A stretch of DNA of 64,000 nt. Source: Undibacterium paludis. Its GTDB lineage: Bacteria > Pseudomonadota > Gammaproteobacteria > Burkholderiales > Burkholderiaceae_D. Made by a program: the position numbers and the translations under genes. The DNA is taken from NCBI RefSeq assembly GCF_022568815.1, contig NZ_JAKZHX010000008.1, positions 248,001 to 312,000 on the forward strand, written 5' to 3'. Shown here piece after piece: positions 1 to 11,100 of this stretch; positions within the stretch are counted from its first letter, which is position 1; the number at the start of each line of letters is the position of its first letter. The notes under the pieces are model-generated. The model worked only from the letters and a program-made list of their open reading frames with translations, was not told the DNA's origin and did no database searches.

Positions 1-90
1 TCCTGACGAAGATTTTTCTATCGAAGCAATATCGAGATATTCATCGGGTGAGTGCGCATCACTGCCGATAGCGCCGAGCTTGTCAGTGCT
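1..90 (-). pseudogene. C-terminal remnant of an M20-family metallopeptidase, cut by the window edge
   Basis: Read on the minus strand, this stretch gives a peptide with the motif DAHSPDEYLDIASIE. It matches the C-terminal GAHSPDEDLDISSIE block of the intact M20 peptidase at 4783-6087 nearly residue for residue. In that family the His of this block is a zinc ligand. No start codon or upstream M20 sequence lies between it and the response-regulator stop at 154, so only the last part of the gene can be present. The rest, if any, lies left of the window. It is most simply a truncated paralog left by duplication or rearrangement. Confidence 0.6.
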
Positions 91-153
91 GGCGAGGCAG
101 GGGGGCGGGCTGGCGGCCGTTTGCACGGCAATTCTTGATGGCAGCCGCGCTGC

Positions 154-1290
154 TCAGGCGATGCTGAGTTTCTTTTCCACCGCGTTCTCGCTGTCTGCAT
201 ACAGCTTGCCTATCTTCTGGAATTCATCGCTGATGCTCATGAAGGCTTCGACGATGTCCGGATCGAAGTGGCGGCCCTTGCCTTCTTTGATGATGTCCAC
301 CGCCTGCTCATGCGGCAGGGCGGGTTTGTAGACGCGGCGCGAGATCAGGGCGTCGTAGACATCGGCCAGCGCCATCAGGCGGGCTGACAGCGGGATGTTA
401 TCGCCGGACAGGCCTAATGGATAACCGCTGCCATCCCATTTTTCCTGATGGCTGTAGGCAATTTCCAGTGCGCAACGCAAAAAGTTGCTGGATGTGCCCA
501 GCATCTGCTCGGCAGCGGCGATGGTGTCCCGCCCCAGTATGGTATGGGTTTTCATGATCTCGAATTCTTCCGGCGTGAGCTGGCCCCGCTTGAGCAGGAT
601 GCGGTCGGGGATGCCAACCTTGCCGATATCATGCAGGGGGGCAGACTTGAACAATGCTTCTATCATGTCATCATCCAGTACTTCGTAAAAGCGCGGATGT
701 GTTTGCAGCTTCTGTGCCAGCAGGCGCACATAATGCTGGGTACGGCGGATATGGTTGCCGGTCTCATTGTCGCGTGTCTCGGCCAGCGAGGCCATGGCCA
801 TGATGGTGACATCCTGCACCACCTGCACCTGGCGGGTGCGCCGTTCAACTTCCTGTGACAGGAAGCTGTTCCTGTCGGCCAGAAAGTCGGCTGCAGCCTT
901 GAGCTTCAGGTGCGTTTTCACACGCGCATGGACGATGGCAGGCGAAATTGGCTTGATGATGTAGTCGACGGCACCGGCATCAAAGCCGGCCTGTTCATCT
1001 TCCATTTCAGCCATGGATGTCAGGAAGATTACGGGAATGTCTTCCGTCAGGGCAGAATTCTTGAGTTGCCTGCACACTTCAAGCCCTCCAATGCCTGGCA
1101 TCATGACATCGAGCAGGACCAGGTCCGGCAGCGGCTGGCTGGCGATGATCTCCAGCGCCCGTTCACCGCTGTTGGCGACCTTGACCGCATACTTGTCCTT
1201 GAGCAGGCCTGTCATCAGGATGAGATTTTCCGGTGTATCGTCAACGATCAGCAAGGTTTTGCGTTCGCCATCAGCATAGCTGGTATTCAT
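154..1290 (-). CDS. Response regulator with HD-GYP cyclic-di-GMP phosphodiesterase output (RpfG type)
   Basis: This 378-residue protein joins a receiver domain (about 1-130; acidic pair D17/D18, phosphoacceptor D61, K113) to an HD-GYP domain (about 165-365). The HD-GYP domain has H220-D221, the [12 protein letters not shown] block and a C-terminal [11 protein letters not shown] stretch. Active HD-GYP proteins hydrolyse c-di-GMP to GMP in the cytoplasm, and the visible metal-ligand motifs look intact. The ATG overlaps the stop of the upstream hybrid kinase by four bases (ATGA) and has a GGAGGA ribosome site inside that gene. It is therefore almost certainly translated with its cognate kinase. 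Confidence 0.93.
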   Translation of the reverse strand: MNTSYADGERKTLLIVDDTPENLILMTGLLKDKYAVKVANSGERALEIIASQPLPDLVLLDVMMPGIGGLEVCRQLKNSALTEDIPVIFLTSMAEMEDEQAGFDAGAVDYIIKPISPAIVHARVKTHLKLKAAADFLADRNSFLSQEVERRTRQVQVVQDVTIMAMASLAETRDNETGNHIRRTQHYVRLLAQKLQTHPRFYEVLDDDMIEALFKSAPLHDIGKVGIPDRILLKRGQLTPEEFEIMKTHTILGRDTIAAAEQMLGTSSNFLRCALEIAYSHQEKWDGSGYPLGLSGDNIPLSARLMALADVYDALISRRVYKPALPHEQAVDIIKEGKGRHFDPDIVEAFMSISDEFQKIGKLYADSENAVEKKLSIA

Positions 1291-4200
1291 AAGTCCTCCT
1301 GCAAGACTGTACCGGGTTCGGCGCTCTTGCGCCGTAATTGTTCCAGCGCCGCGACAAAATCGAAATTGGTCACATTGCGATTGAATTCGCTAAAATCTTC
1401 ACCGACAAACAAGGTGCTGATGGCAGGTGCATGTTCCAGGAAGTAACTAACTGCTTCACCGTCATTGGCAGCCAGCAGGCTGGTCAGACGGTGCAGATGC
1501 AGGACGGCATCGCCATCTGCAATGTGCGCCGGATGATCTGGCTTGCCAAATGCGTCATTGAGTGCTGCCAGAGAGCGGCCAAGTTCGGATTTGAAGGCAT
1601 CCAGTTCATCACCTGTTGTACCGTAGACCCGCAGGATATGCTCGGCCGCTGCCGCACTGGCTTGCAGACGGCGAAACCCGATTGAACCGGCTACACCCTT
1701 GATGGTATGGGCAATGCGCTCGGCAGTTTGCCTGTCATTTGCCTGCAACGCTGCGGACAGGCGCGCAACTGCATCCGCTTCCTTGTCCATGAATTGCCTT
1801 AACAGACTTTCGTAAAGTATGCGATTGCCGCCGGTATGTCGCAGGCCGCTTGCCTGGTCCAGGCCTTCAATCTCAGACAGGGGGCTATCCTTGTTTTTAA
1901 TGTGGCTGTCATTGTGCCGACTGTCACTGCCGCCGCTGGCTGGCGGAGTCACTGCCTTGCCGGACTGGTCGGGCAATTTGAGCCAGCGCGCCAGGGTCTG
2001 GAACATCAGCGGCGGATCAAGCGGCTTGACGATATGATCAATCATGCCGGCTGCCAGGCAACGTTCACGTTCTACATCGAGGGCATGCGCTGTCATGGCA
2101 AAAATGGGCAGGTCGGCAAAGCGCGCATCGGCACGTATGAGCTTGACGGCTTCTATGCCATCGAGGACAGGCATCTGCACATCCATCAATACGGCATCAT
2201 ACCTTGACGGGCCTGCCGCTTTAAGCATATCCACGGCTTGCTGGCCATCGGCAGCGACGTCAATTTCTGCGCCGGCGCCTGTCAGTAACTCTGTCGCAAT
2301 CTGCTGGTTGATCTCGTTGTCTTCTACCAGCAATAGTTTCAGGCCGGCCAGGCTGGGTTGCGATTCGGCCAGGGGAACTGCCGGGGACGGTGTGCTGACC
2401 TGCTGCCCGAACAGGGTCAGCACGGTGTCAAGCAATGAGGACAGGCTGACGGGTTTGACCAGGAAGGCGTTGATCCCTGCCTGCTCGCTTTGCGCGCGCA
2501 ACTCATCCCTGCCAAAGGCCGTCACCAGCACGATGCGCAGCCGCGGGCTGATGATGCGCAGTTGCTTTGCTGTCTCGATCCCGTCCAGCCCTGGCATTTG
2601 CCAGTCCACGAATACCACGTCAAAAGGATGATCAAGTTCAGCATGCTTGACAGCCGTGATGGCATCGACGCCAGAGGTGACGGCACTGGCGGCGAAGTCG
2701 AGCGAATTCAACTGCGTCGTCAGGATTTCGCGTGCCGATGAATTGTCATCCACCACCAGCATGCGTAAACGCTTGATGTCTTCGGGCACCACCGCACGTT
2801 TTTCCTGGGACTTTGCTGATAGCTCCAGCCAGATCGCAAAGCTGAAGCTGCTGCCACGCCCAGGCTGCGAGTCGACATCAATGACGCCCCCCATCAGTTC
2901 CACCAGACGCTTGGCAATCATCAGGCCCAGACCGGTCCCGCCGTATTTGCGCGTAGTTGATCCATCGGCCTGGGTAAACGCCTGGAACAGCCGCGCCACC
3001 TGCGCCTCGTTCATGCCTATGCCAGTGTCGGTCACGGCAAAACTCAGTTGCAGCTTGTTGCCGACTTGTCCCAGGTTCTGCAGCACGATCGAGACCTGGC
3101 CCTGCTCGGTAAACTTGACGGCATTGTTGAGCAGATTAGTCAGTATCTGCCCCAGCCGCAAAGGGTCACCCACCAGGTACTGCGGTACACCAGGGGCGAC
3201 GTCGATCAGCAGCTCCAGTCCCTTGTCCGTGGCTTTTTTTGCGACCAGCGAAGAAACATGTTCCAGCACATCATCAAGGGCGAAATCAAGTGACTCGATT
3301 TCCACCTTGCCTGCCTCGACCTTGGAAAAATCCAGGATGTCGTTGATGACGCCAAGCAGAGATGTGCCTGCATTGTGGATCTTGCCGACATAGTCGCGCT
3401 GCCTGGTCGTCAGCTCCGTCTTCAGGGCCAGGTAAGACATGCCGATGATGGCGTTCATGGGCGTGCGTATCTCGTGGCTCATATTGGCCAGAAACATCGA
3501 CTTGGCCTGCGTTGCCTTTACGGCGACATCCCTGGCATCACGCAGGTCTTCATGCGCCTGGGCCAGACGTATGTACAGCATGCCGTTTTCCAGCAGCAAT
3601 ACGATCAGCACAAAATTGGCAGCCAGCAGCCCGTACAGACGGCCAGCATAAAAACCCAGGTCAAAACGCCCGCCGTTGAGCATGGCTGACAGCGCAATGT
3701 CAAACAACCAGGACAACAGCACCACCATCAACCACAGGTCCAGCACCGTATGGGGACGTCGCCGCCATAACAGCAGCAGCGCTGTCAAACTCAGTACCCA
3801 GACGCTGGAGACAATCAGCAGCATGACCGGCGTATAGCGGTTACCCTGCATGATGCTGGGCAAATAGCCATGCCCGGCCGTCGCCAGCAGGGCGAGCCCG
3901 CACACGGCAAGCATGACGGTGATGACACTCGCCAGTACCAGAAGAGCGGGATGCCGTTGGGATGATGCCGCCGTCCCTGTGCGGTCTTGATACAGCGCAT
4001 AGGCAATCAGCAGCAGGGGAAAGCCGCCATGCCAGAGCATATACAGCCAGGCGGTCGTCTGCGCCCCGCCGCCCAGAACACCTTGTGCGGCAAACAGTCC
4101 GGGAAAAGTCAGTGCGTGTACGATTGCCATGCAGGCAGTAAACAGGTAGGCGCTGGCAAGTATCAGCAACGCCCTGAAACGCAAGATGCCAAACTGGCCA

Positions 4201-4433
4201 AACAGCAGTACCGCCGTGACCAGGTCGCTGACGATCAGCGCAGCCTGGTACGCGGGGATAAAGGCCCAGACCGGTGTCAGCGCCTGTTTGGCGAACGGCA
4301 CCGCCATCGCGAAGAGCAGGGTGGACACAATTACAGTGCCCAGGGCAAGACGGCGCTGGGCTGGTGTCGCAGGCATTGTCGACAAGAAGACATAATCCCC
4401 ATCAACCATCAGTTGCGGCCTTTGTGTCTGCAC
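1287..4433 (-). CDS. Hybrid sensor histidine kinase with a MASE4-like membrane sensor, two receivers and Hpt
   Basis: The protein has 1048 residues. The first 290 hold about eight hydrophobic segments resembling a MASE4 sensor. HisKA follows with phospho-acceptor H320 in SHEIRTPMN, then an HATPase_c domain with GTGLGL, two receiver domains (each with a DWQMPGLDG- or DVQMPVLDG-type phosphorylation loop) and an Hpt domain with [12 protein letters not shown]. The last 90 residues are an unassigned tail. Translation appears to start at GTG, preceded by GGGAGG. The four-base overlap with the HD-GYP regulator suggests a phosphorelay that controls c-di-GMP breakdown. The signal sensed cannot be told from sequence. 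Confidence 0.92.
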   Translation of the reverse strand: MQTQRPQLMVDGDYVFLSTMPATPAQRRLALGTVIVSTLLFAMAVPFAKQALTPVWAFIPAYQAALIVSDLVTAVLLFGQFGILRFRALLILASAYLFTACMAIVHALTFPGLFAAQGVLGGGAQTTAWLYMLWHGGFPLLLIAYALYQDRTGTAASSQRHPALLVLASVITVMLAVCGLALLATAGHGYLPSIMQGNRYTPVMLLIVSSVWVLSLTALLLLWRRRPHTVLDLWLMVVLLSWLFDIALSAMLNGGRFDLGFYAGRLYGLLAANFVLIVLLLENGMLYIRLAQAHEDLRDARDVAVKATQAKSMFLANMSHEIRTPMNAIIGMSYLALKTELTTRQRDYVGKIHNAGTSLLGVINDILDFSKVEAGKVEIESLDFALDDVLEHVSSLVAKKATDKGLELLIDVAPGVPQYLVGDPLRLGQILTNLLNNAVKFTEQGQVSIVLQNLGQVGNKLQLSFAVTDTGIGMNEAQVARLFQAFTQADGSTTRKYGGTGLGLMIAKRLVELMGGVIDVDSQPGRGSSFSFAIWLELSAKSQEKRAVVPEDIKRLRMLVVDDNSSAREILTTQLNSLDFAASAVTSGVDAITAVKHAELDHPFDVVFVDWQMPGLDGIETAKQLRIISPRLRIVLVTAFGRDELRAQSEQAGINAFLVKPVSLSSLLDTVLTLFGQQVSTPSPAVPLAESQPSLAGLKLLLVEDNEINQQIATELLTGAGAEIDVAADGQQAVDMLKAAGPSRYDAVLMDVQMPVLDGIEAVKLIRADARFADLPIFAMTAHALDVERERCLAAGMIDHIVKPLDPPLMFQTLARWLKLPDQSGKAVTPPASGGSDSRHNDSHIKNKDSPLSEIEGLDQASGLRHTGGNRILYESLLRQFMDKEADAVARLSAALQANDRQTAERIAHTIKGVAGSIGFRRLQASAAAAEHILRVYGTTGDELDAFKSELGRSLAALNDAFGKPDHPAHIADGDAVLHLHRLTSLLAANDGEAVSYFLEHAPAISTLFVGEDFSEFNRNVTNFDFVAALEQLRRKSAEPGTVLQEDL

Positions 4434-4782
4434 CCTTGCCTCCCAGGTTGAGCATGTTGCAATTTTTCATTACATCAACGACAAAGGCGATCAGCGCAAC
4501 AGCATCAGTGGAATGGCAGCAACCCTGTTTGCCATAACGGGCGCCATCCATGGCATGGCCGGTCAAGCCTGCGATACCGAGTATGCCCGCAATTTCCCCG
4601 GAAAATGCAGATTTACGTCAATTTCGCGTTAAATATTGAGCAATACAGGTTTTAACCATTGTAGAAATGATATCTCAATAATACAAGCTGAACTGCAAGG
4701 CAGTCCACTGACCGCACATCAGGGATCGGTGTTGAGAATTGAACAGTTGCCCCTGGTATTGTTGCGCCCCTCCCGGCGTCAT
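4434..4782. other. Intergenic gap between hybrid kinase and M20 peptidase
   Basis: About 350 bases without a supported gene. It should hold the promoter of the kinase/HD-GYP pair near its left end and the 3' region of the M20 gene at its right. I see no convincing hairpin terminator, repeat or small gene. Confidence 0.4.
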
Positions 4783-6087
4783 TCAGCGTGTCAGGCGGTA
4801 CAGGTAAATCGCAGTCCTGATGGTGGCTCTTTCTATCGAAGAAATATCGAGGTCTTCGTCAGGCGAATGCGCACCCCTGCCGGTGGCGCCCAGGCCGTCC
4901 AGGCTGTCGACATAGGGCGCGACGAACTGGATGTCGCCGGCGCCGCGTTCGCCAGGAGGGAAAGCCTTGATCTCACCCAGGCCGGCATCATTGCTTGCCT
5001 TGGAATACAGGTCCAGCAGCGCATAGTTGCCAGGGGTGGGCGACATGGGCGGGTAGTTTTCGCTAAAGCGTATGGCAGCGCTGGTGCCGGGCAGGCTCTT
5101 GCTGACGATGTCTTTCATACGGTCTTTGGCGCGCTGTCCCTGCTCGGCACTGATGTAGCGCAGGTCGCCATGGACTTCTGCGCTGGGGGCGATGACATTG
5201 GTCTTGCCAAAGGCTGTGCCCCTGCTGCCCAGGCTGTCATAGCTGACTTCTGTGCCGCCCAGGATGTTGCCAGGGTTGAAGGTCAGGTCGGGTTCGATCA
5301 ATTGTTCGCGAAAGCTGTTGAGTATGCGTGCTGTTTCATAAATAGCGCCATAGCCGTTGTAGCCAAACACGCCGGCAGAATGCCCCTGCTTTGCCTTCAC
5401 ATCCAGCACAAAACCGCCCGATGCGCGGCGGCCGACAGTGCCGGTGGCATTGCCATTTTTATCGAGCGCCGTGCCTTCAAAGGCCAGGGCCACATCGCTG
5501 CGTTTGGCCGCATTGACCAGGTCGGCGCGGGCGATGGCAGTGGGGTGGCCCACGCTTTCTTCATCACCAGAAAAGATGACCTGTATGCGCGTGTTGTCGA
5601 GTGCGCCCATGGCATGCAGGGCGCGCAGTGCTTCTATCATGATGACGTCACCGCCCTTCATGTCGTTGACGCCCTGGCCGCGCACCCGGTTGCCTTGCCT
5701 GTCCCACAATTGCACCGGGCTGTCTTTTTCAAAGACGGTGTCCAGGTGGCCTATCATCAGCACGCGTTTACCCTGTGTGCCTTCACGCTCTGCCAGCAGG
5801 TGCCCGGCGCGATTCATGGCGGCTGGCATGTCCGACCAGCTGGTCTTGAAACCCAGGCCATCCAGTTCAGCGCGGAACAGCTTGCCCACCTCACGTACAC
5901 CCGCATGGTTTTGCGTGCCGCTATTGATGTTGACACTGCGCTCCAGCAATTGCAGCGCCGCTTCGGAGCGCGCCTTGATGGCATTGATGATTTGCTGCTC
6001 GGTCGCTGACAGCTCGCGTGCCTGTGCAGGCGCGTTGCAAAGCAGGGCGGCAAGACAGGCAAGGGTGATTCGTGGTTTGGTCAACAT
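4783..6087 (-). CDS. Exported M20 metallo-carboxypeptidase (glutamate carboxypeptidase-like)
   Basis: This is a 434-residue zinc hydrolase with a signal peptide (about residues 1-23, ending NAPAQA). Family motifs are present in order: GHLDTVF (H114, D116), GVNDMKGG (D142), SGDEESVG (catalytic E176 and metal-bridging E177) and the C-terminal GAHSPDE. CPG2-like enzymes of this group release C-terminal glutamate from folate-like or peptide substrates in the periplasm. The actual substrate here is unknown. A GAGGAAAA ribosome site precedes the ATG. It stands alone, between two signalling operons, and a fragment of a paralog lies at the left edge of the window. Confidence 0.9.
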   Translation of the reverse strand: MLTKPRITLACLAALLCNAPAQARELSATEQQIINAIKARSEAALQLLERSVNINSGTQNHAGVREVGKLFRAELDGLGFKTSWSDMPAAMNRAGHLLAEREGTQGKRVLMIGHLDTVFEKDSPVQLWDRQGNRVRGQGVNDMKGGDVIMIEALRALHAMGALDNTRIQVIFSGDEESVGHPTAIARADLVNAAKRSDVALAFEGTALDKNGNATGTVGRRASGGFVLDVKAKQGHSAGVFGYNGYGAIYETARILNSFREQLIEPDLTFNPGNILGGTEVSYDSLGSRGTAFGKTNVIAPSAEVHGDLRYISAEQGQRAKDRMKDIVSKSLPGTSAAIRFSENYPPMSPTPGNYALLDLYSKASNDAGLGEIKAFPPGERGAGDIQFVAPYVDSLDGLGATGRGAHSPDEDLDISSIERATIRTAIYLYRLTR

Positions 6088-6235
6088 GGCGTTTTCCTCA
6101 GGCTGGTTTGATCAGTGATGAGGTGTGAATGTACATGGTTTTTTGCGGGTTTGCTGGGTGAATGTATGGACATCAGCATCATCGCACTTGCCTGCGGCGG
6201 CTTGCGGATAAAGCCGTTCCTGAATAGGGAGAGGG

Positions 6236-6419
6236 TAATGAACACAATGCACACCAAACCGTCATTCCCGCCTGCTTTTAGCGGGAATCCATCGTTGATC
6301 AATCGGGCAGGCAGTAAGGCGGGCGAGGCTGATCAGGCCTGGATACCCGCCTGCGCGGGTATGACGAACCGCAAAGTACGGTAAGCTGCAACACAGCTGG
6401 GGCGGTTTGCGTAAGTCCT
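6236..6419. repeat. Copy A of a dispersed palindromic element (left end missing)
   Basis: It shares with the copies at 37647 and 44862 the core CGTCATTCCCGC...GCGGGAATCCATC...GATACCCGCCTGCGCGGGTATGACG and the right end GGCGGTTTGCGTAAGTCCT. The left terminal inverted repeat seen in other copies is not recognisable here. No coding capacity. It fills most of the gap between the M20 gene and the next CDS. Confidence 0.75.
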
Positions 6420-6420
6420 G

Positions 6421-7095
6421 TCAAGAAAATATCTTCCACCATGGTTTTTTTAAAGACTCAGCTTGACGGTAGATAAATGCGGGCAGGGTTTGCATTTCAC
6501 TGGCGACTGTCAGCGTCTGTTGTATATCGCGCAGATAGAAGCGTACCCGGCTCAGGGGATGATCGGGAAACAGGCTGTCATGACTTTCGTCATCGGCTGC
6601 ATTGCGCATGAAATCTGCCTCGTGCACAGGGTCATAAGGATCACGCATCCAGTTCTTCATCTTGCCCGTTTCTTCATCAAAATGAAAATCACCATTCGCC
6701 ATGACGACGGTTTCACGCATGCCAGTCGGGTTGCCTTCGAGGGATTGAAATTTGATGACGTATGAGCGGTCGCTGAACGGCAGGGTGATCGCGCCAATAA
6801 ATGCCAACCCGCTGGGCTGCATGCGCACTTTGATAATGCTGCGTATGGCCGCTATTTCGCAGATGCGCAAGGTGTCGAGTTCGATAAAACCGGCCCCACC
6901 TGCTTCTGACATCTTGCGGTAATAATTTCTCAATGCGGACAGGTCGTCAAGTGAAGCGTCAATATCCGGGACCAGTGCAAAGAAATTGATGGATAACATG
7001 TCACCATTAGGGTGTCTGTAACAGGCGATGTTGCCATCTTCTTTGTCAAGCTGCCAGTCGGCACCGGGCTGAAATAGCTCGCTGATTTTCTTCAT
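6421..7095 (-). CDS. Conserved-looking hypothetical protein, 224 residues
   Basis: I do not recognise a family. It is a soluble, acidic protein without signal peptide or membrane segment, with a mixed alpha/beta look. It starts MKKISELFQPGADWQLD, contains a run of beta-strand-like segments around 90-150 (VRMQPSGLAFIGAITLPF) and ends in a Trp/Lys-rich tail. The reading frame is uniformly open with codon use like its neighbours, which supports a real gene. It is separated by about 100 bases from the GGDEF regulator and could be a monocistronic unit. Confidence 0.65.
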   Translation of the reverse strand: MKKISELFQPGADWQLDKEDGNIACYRHPNGDMLSINFFALVPDIDASLDDLSALRNYYRKMSEAGGAGFIELDTLRICEIAAIRSIIKVRMQPSGLAFIGAITLPFSDRSYVIKFQSLEGNPTGMRETVVMANGDFHFDEETGKMKNWMRDPYDPVHEADFMRNAADDESHDSLFPDHPLSRVRFYLRDIQQTLTVASEMQTLPAFIYRQAESLKKPWWKIFS

Positions 7096-7197
7096 GGTTG
7101 TCGTAATTGGGGGATGATGCCCCTATACCTGTCTGTGATAAGACAGGCAGAATAACAGTGATTAATTACTTTTTGTGCTGATTCAGGTCACTTCAGC

Positions 7198-8154
7198 TTA
7201 CTTCAGCTCAATGAAGCAAGCCCGCGCCCGGCCATCTTTCTTGGCCTGGTAAAGCTGCTTGTCGGCCGCTTCTATCAGGTCGGCGGTGTTGTCGATGACG
7301 CTGCCGGGGATGGTGGTGACCACGCCCATGCTGATGGTGACATGGGGGCTGACGCCGGATTCTGCGTGCGGTATTGCCAGGCCGTGTACGCTGGTCTGTA
7401 TCTGGCTGGCGATGAAGGCGGCGCCGTCGGGGGCGGTCTTGGGCAGGACGCAGGCGAATTCTTCGCCGCCGTACCTGGCCACCAGGTCGTACGGGCGTTG
7501 CAGGCTGGTCTTGATGGCATGGGCGACGCGGCGCAGGCATTCATCGCCTTCCGGGTGACCATAGTGATCGTTATAGCGCTTGAAATAATCGACATCTATC
7601 ATGATCAGCGACAGGTCGGATTTTTCGCGGTTGGCCTGCTGCCAGTGTACCTGTATGGCCTGGTTGAACTGGCGGCGGTTGGCGATGCCGGTCAGGCCGT
7701 CGATCAGGGCGATGGAATGCAGCAGGTCGGTCTGGCGTTTCAGGGCGATCTGGTTGCTGACCCTGGCCTTGGTGATGACGGCATTGATGGGCTTGTGGAT
7801 GAAATCGGCGGCGCCCAGTTCAAAGCCGCGCACCTCGTCGACTTCGTCAAAGTGGGCAGTAATGAAAATCACCGGTATGCCTGATGTCAGCGGATTGCTT
7901 TTGAGTTTTTCACAGACGGTATAGCCATCCATGCCATCCATGACGATGTCGAGCAATATGACGTCGGGTAGCAGGGATGCGGCCTGTTCCAGTGCATGCT
8001 CGCCATTGGTGGCCATGAATACATCGCAATCTTCCTTGAACACTTCATTGAGCGTCAATATGTTGATCATCTGGTCATCGACGAGCAAAATGCGCGGTCG
8101 CGGCGAATCTGCTCTGAAAGCGTCAGGGAATAAGATATTGAGACTGGTCTTCAC
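7198..8154 (-). CDS. Response regulator diguanylate cyclase (REC-GGDEF)
   Basis: The 318-residue protein has a receiver (phosphoacceptor D69 in DVILLDI, K121) followed by a GGDEF domain with an intact active-site GGEEF at 229-233. An RxxD inhibitory site (R220-D223) lies exactly five residues upstream. It should make c-di-GMP from two GTP, under product feedback. It starts at GTG with a GAGGGA ribosome site and follows the giant kinase gene by only 12 bases, so it is the likely output of that kinase. It is the functional opposite of the HD-GYP regulator at 154-1290. Confidence 0.93.
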   Translation of the reverse strand: MKTSLNILFPDAFRADSPRPRILLVDDQMINILTLNEVFKEDCDVFMATNGEHALEQAASLLPDVILLDIVMDGMDGYTVCEKLKSNPLTSGIPVIFITAHFDEVDEVRGFELGAADFIHKPINAVITKARVSNQIALKRQTDLLHSIALIDGLTGIANRRQFNQAIQVHWQQANREKSDLSLIMIDVDYFKRYNDHYGHPEGDECLRRVAHAIKTSLQRPYDLVARYGGEEFACVLPKTAPDGAAFIASQIQTSVHGLAIPHAESGVSPHVTISMGVVTTIPGSVIDNTADLIEAADKQLYQAKKDGRARACFIELK

Positions 8155-8166
8155 GAAACTGTTCCC

Positions 8167-11100
8167 TCAATCTGTTAATAAGGTGGTGATGGTTTGCGCT
8201 GCCGATGGAAAATCGAGGGCATTGATCTGTTTCACCAGCAGTGTCAACTTTTGTTTGTCTTGCTCGCCGGCCCGGCTATACAAGGCGTCCATTTTATCAA
8301 GCACGCTCAGGTTATTTGATTTTACTAGCGGTAACAGGGCTGTCAATTCCTGTTTGATATTGCTTGTTGCATCTGCCATTTGCGGCTCTTGCGCTATGAT
8401 GTCTGTTGATGCTGCTGTTGTCGCCATCACCGGCGCTGTGGGGGGCATGGAGCTCTTGTAAGCTTGGGTGGCGGCATTCAACGCTACCAGGCTGCTGTCG
8501 AGCAGGTTACGCAGTTCGGTCACCGTGCTGTCGCTGAACATGCTGTTGACGGCCCTCTCAGGATGTAACTTGAGCATGCTTTCCAGCTCGCCCGCCCGCC
8601 TGGCCAGGCCGCTGGCGCCTACGGTTGCCGCCACTCCCTTGAGCGAATGCAGGGCCACCTTGGCATGATTGTTGTCGACCTGACGGATGGCAACGATCAG
8701 GTTGCCGAGCAGGCGATGGACTTCCGGCTCAAACAGCTCGAAGATGCTCTGGTACATGGGGAACTGGTTGGAAAAGCGTTTCAGTACGGTGGTCAGTTCT
8801 TCAATCTCAGCGTAGGTGTCGGTATCGGTATCGGTGTTGGTCGATGCCCGCAGGGCAGCCAGTTCTGGCCCGGCCTGGCTGCTTATGACCCCTGGCTTGG
8901 GTGGTTGTCGCGCCTGGTCTTGCTGCGGTTGAGGTGGCGATTCATTGCGCCCCAGCAATTGCAGGATGGCGGGGACGATGGTCTCAAGGTCTATCGGCTT
9001 GCCGATATGGGCGTTCATACCTGCGGCCAGGCAGGCGTCCCGGTCTGCCGGTGCGGCGTCGGCGGTGACGGCCAGTATCGGCAGGTTGGCAAAGCGGCCA
9101 TCAGCACGTATGTGGCGGGTGGCTTCGCGGCCATCCATGTCGGGCATTTGTACGTCCATGATGATGACATCATATTCACGCTGTCTGCCTGTGACCTTGG
9201 CGACGCCTTCGGTACCGCCTTCGGCCAGTTCGACAATAGCGCCCTGGTTGCTCAGCAGTTCAAAGGCGACCTGGCGGTTCAGTGCATTGTCTTCCACCAC
9301 CAGCAGGCGGATACCGTCCAGGCGGCGGGTTCCGGCCGGTGTCGGCAACAGGGCTTCAGTCGCCGCTGGCGTACCGGACACGGCACGCTGTACGGACTGC
9401 AATAATTGCTGTGGTGTGACAGGTTTGGTCAGCAGCTCATAAAATGGCGCCGCTGTGCCGCCCCTGGTTTCACTGAGTATCTCGCTGCCATAGGCGCTGA
9501 CCATGATAATGATGGGGGCGTCGTGCGAGTCGGTCAGGCTTTGTATCTGCCGGGCGGCGGCAAGACCGTCAAGGTCAGGCATGCGCCAGTCCATCAGTAT
9601 CAGCTGGTAAGGGCGCTCGCTGGCCAGTGCAATGGCGCACATCGCCACTGCATGGTGGCCGCCGTGCGCCTGGTCGGCATGCCAGCCCATGGCTTTGATG
9701 GTATGCAGCAGGATGTCTGCAATCACGGGATTGTCATCCACCAGCAATATGCGCAAATCCTGCATGGCCGGGCTGCTGTCAGGTACGGCAGGGCGTGCAT
9801 CGCTGACCGGCAGGCGAAGGTCAAAATGAAAACGGCTGCCTTCACCCGGCGTGCTGTCGACCTGCAATTCTCCGCCCATCATGGCGATCAGGCGCTTGCT
9901 GATGACCAGGCCCAGGCCTGAGCCGCCGTAGCGGCGCGTGGTCGATGTTTCTGCCTGCACAAAACCGTCGAAGATGCGGGCCAGCTGTTCTTTGCTGATA
10001 CCGATGCCGGTATCGCTGACGGCGATACGTATGCTGACTTCAGCATCGCTGAGTGCCAGCAGCTTGACGCTGACAACGACATGGCCTTCGTGGGTGAACT
10101 TCAAGGCATTGCCAGCCAGGTTGAACAAGACCTGTTGCAGACGCAGGCGGTCGCCGACCAGCACGGCTGGTATGTCCGGCGACAGGTCAAACATGACTTC
10201 GACGTCTTTGTCACCCTGGTTGCCGGACAGGACCACGCCGAGGTCACGCATCAGTTCTTCAAACTCAAACGGGTGCGCGTCCAGTTCCAGCTTGCCGGCG
10301 TCAATCTTGGAAAAGTCGAGTATGTCATTGAGCAGACCCAGCAGGGATTTGGCTGCCGTATGCGCCTTGACGATATAGTCCTGCTGGCGGCTGGTCAACT
10401 GGGTTTGCCGTATCAGTTGCAGCATGCCAAGCACGGCGTTCATGGGGGTGCGGATTTCATGGCTCATGTTTGCCAGGAAGCGTGACTTGGCGGCGCTGGC
10501 ATCGTCAGCGTTTTTCTTGGCCAGCCGCAACTGGGTTTCCAGCTCGCGCTGGGCGGTGATGTCGCGGTTGATACCGGTTACACGGGTGGCGCGGCCCTGT
10601 TCGTCCCGTTCCACCAGGCCACCGGCCTGGATGTACTGGATCTGCCCGTCCGGCCGGCGCAGGCGGAACACCACGTCATAGATGCCACGACCGGCCACGG
10701 CCTCTTGCAGATTGGTTTCGGCGGCGTCGACATCATCTTCATGCACGCGGGTTCGCCAGTGCTGGTAATTCAGGCCGTGTTCTTTCAGCGACAGGGGCTG
10801 GTGGTACATGTCAAACATACGCTCGTTCCACTCCAGGCTATCGTCTTCGATGTTCCAGCTCCATACCCCCAAATCGGCAACCTTGGCCGCCTTGACCAGC
10901 TGTTCGCTGGCGAAGGCCAGCTTTCTTTGCTGTACATGTTGCTGGGTGACGTCAATCGCCAGTCCCAGATACCCGGCCAGCTGACGCTGGTCATCATAGA
11001 TTGCCGTGACTGCCAGTGACACGGTAAGGAGGGAGCCGTTTTTGCGTACATAAGTCCATTCGCGGACTTCAGCGCCTTCCAGTTCCGGTTTATACACAAA

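Noticed and set aside
4636-6009. 457-codon plus-strand open frame
   Set aside because: It lies opposite the M20 peptidase, which has all family motifs, a signal peptide and a ribosome site; the plus-strand text has no domain and is a shadow of high-GC codon use.
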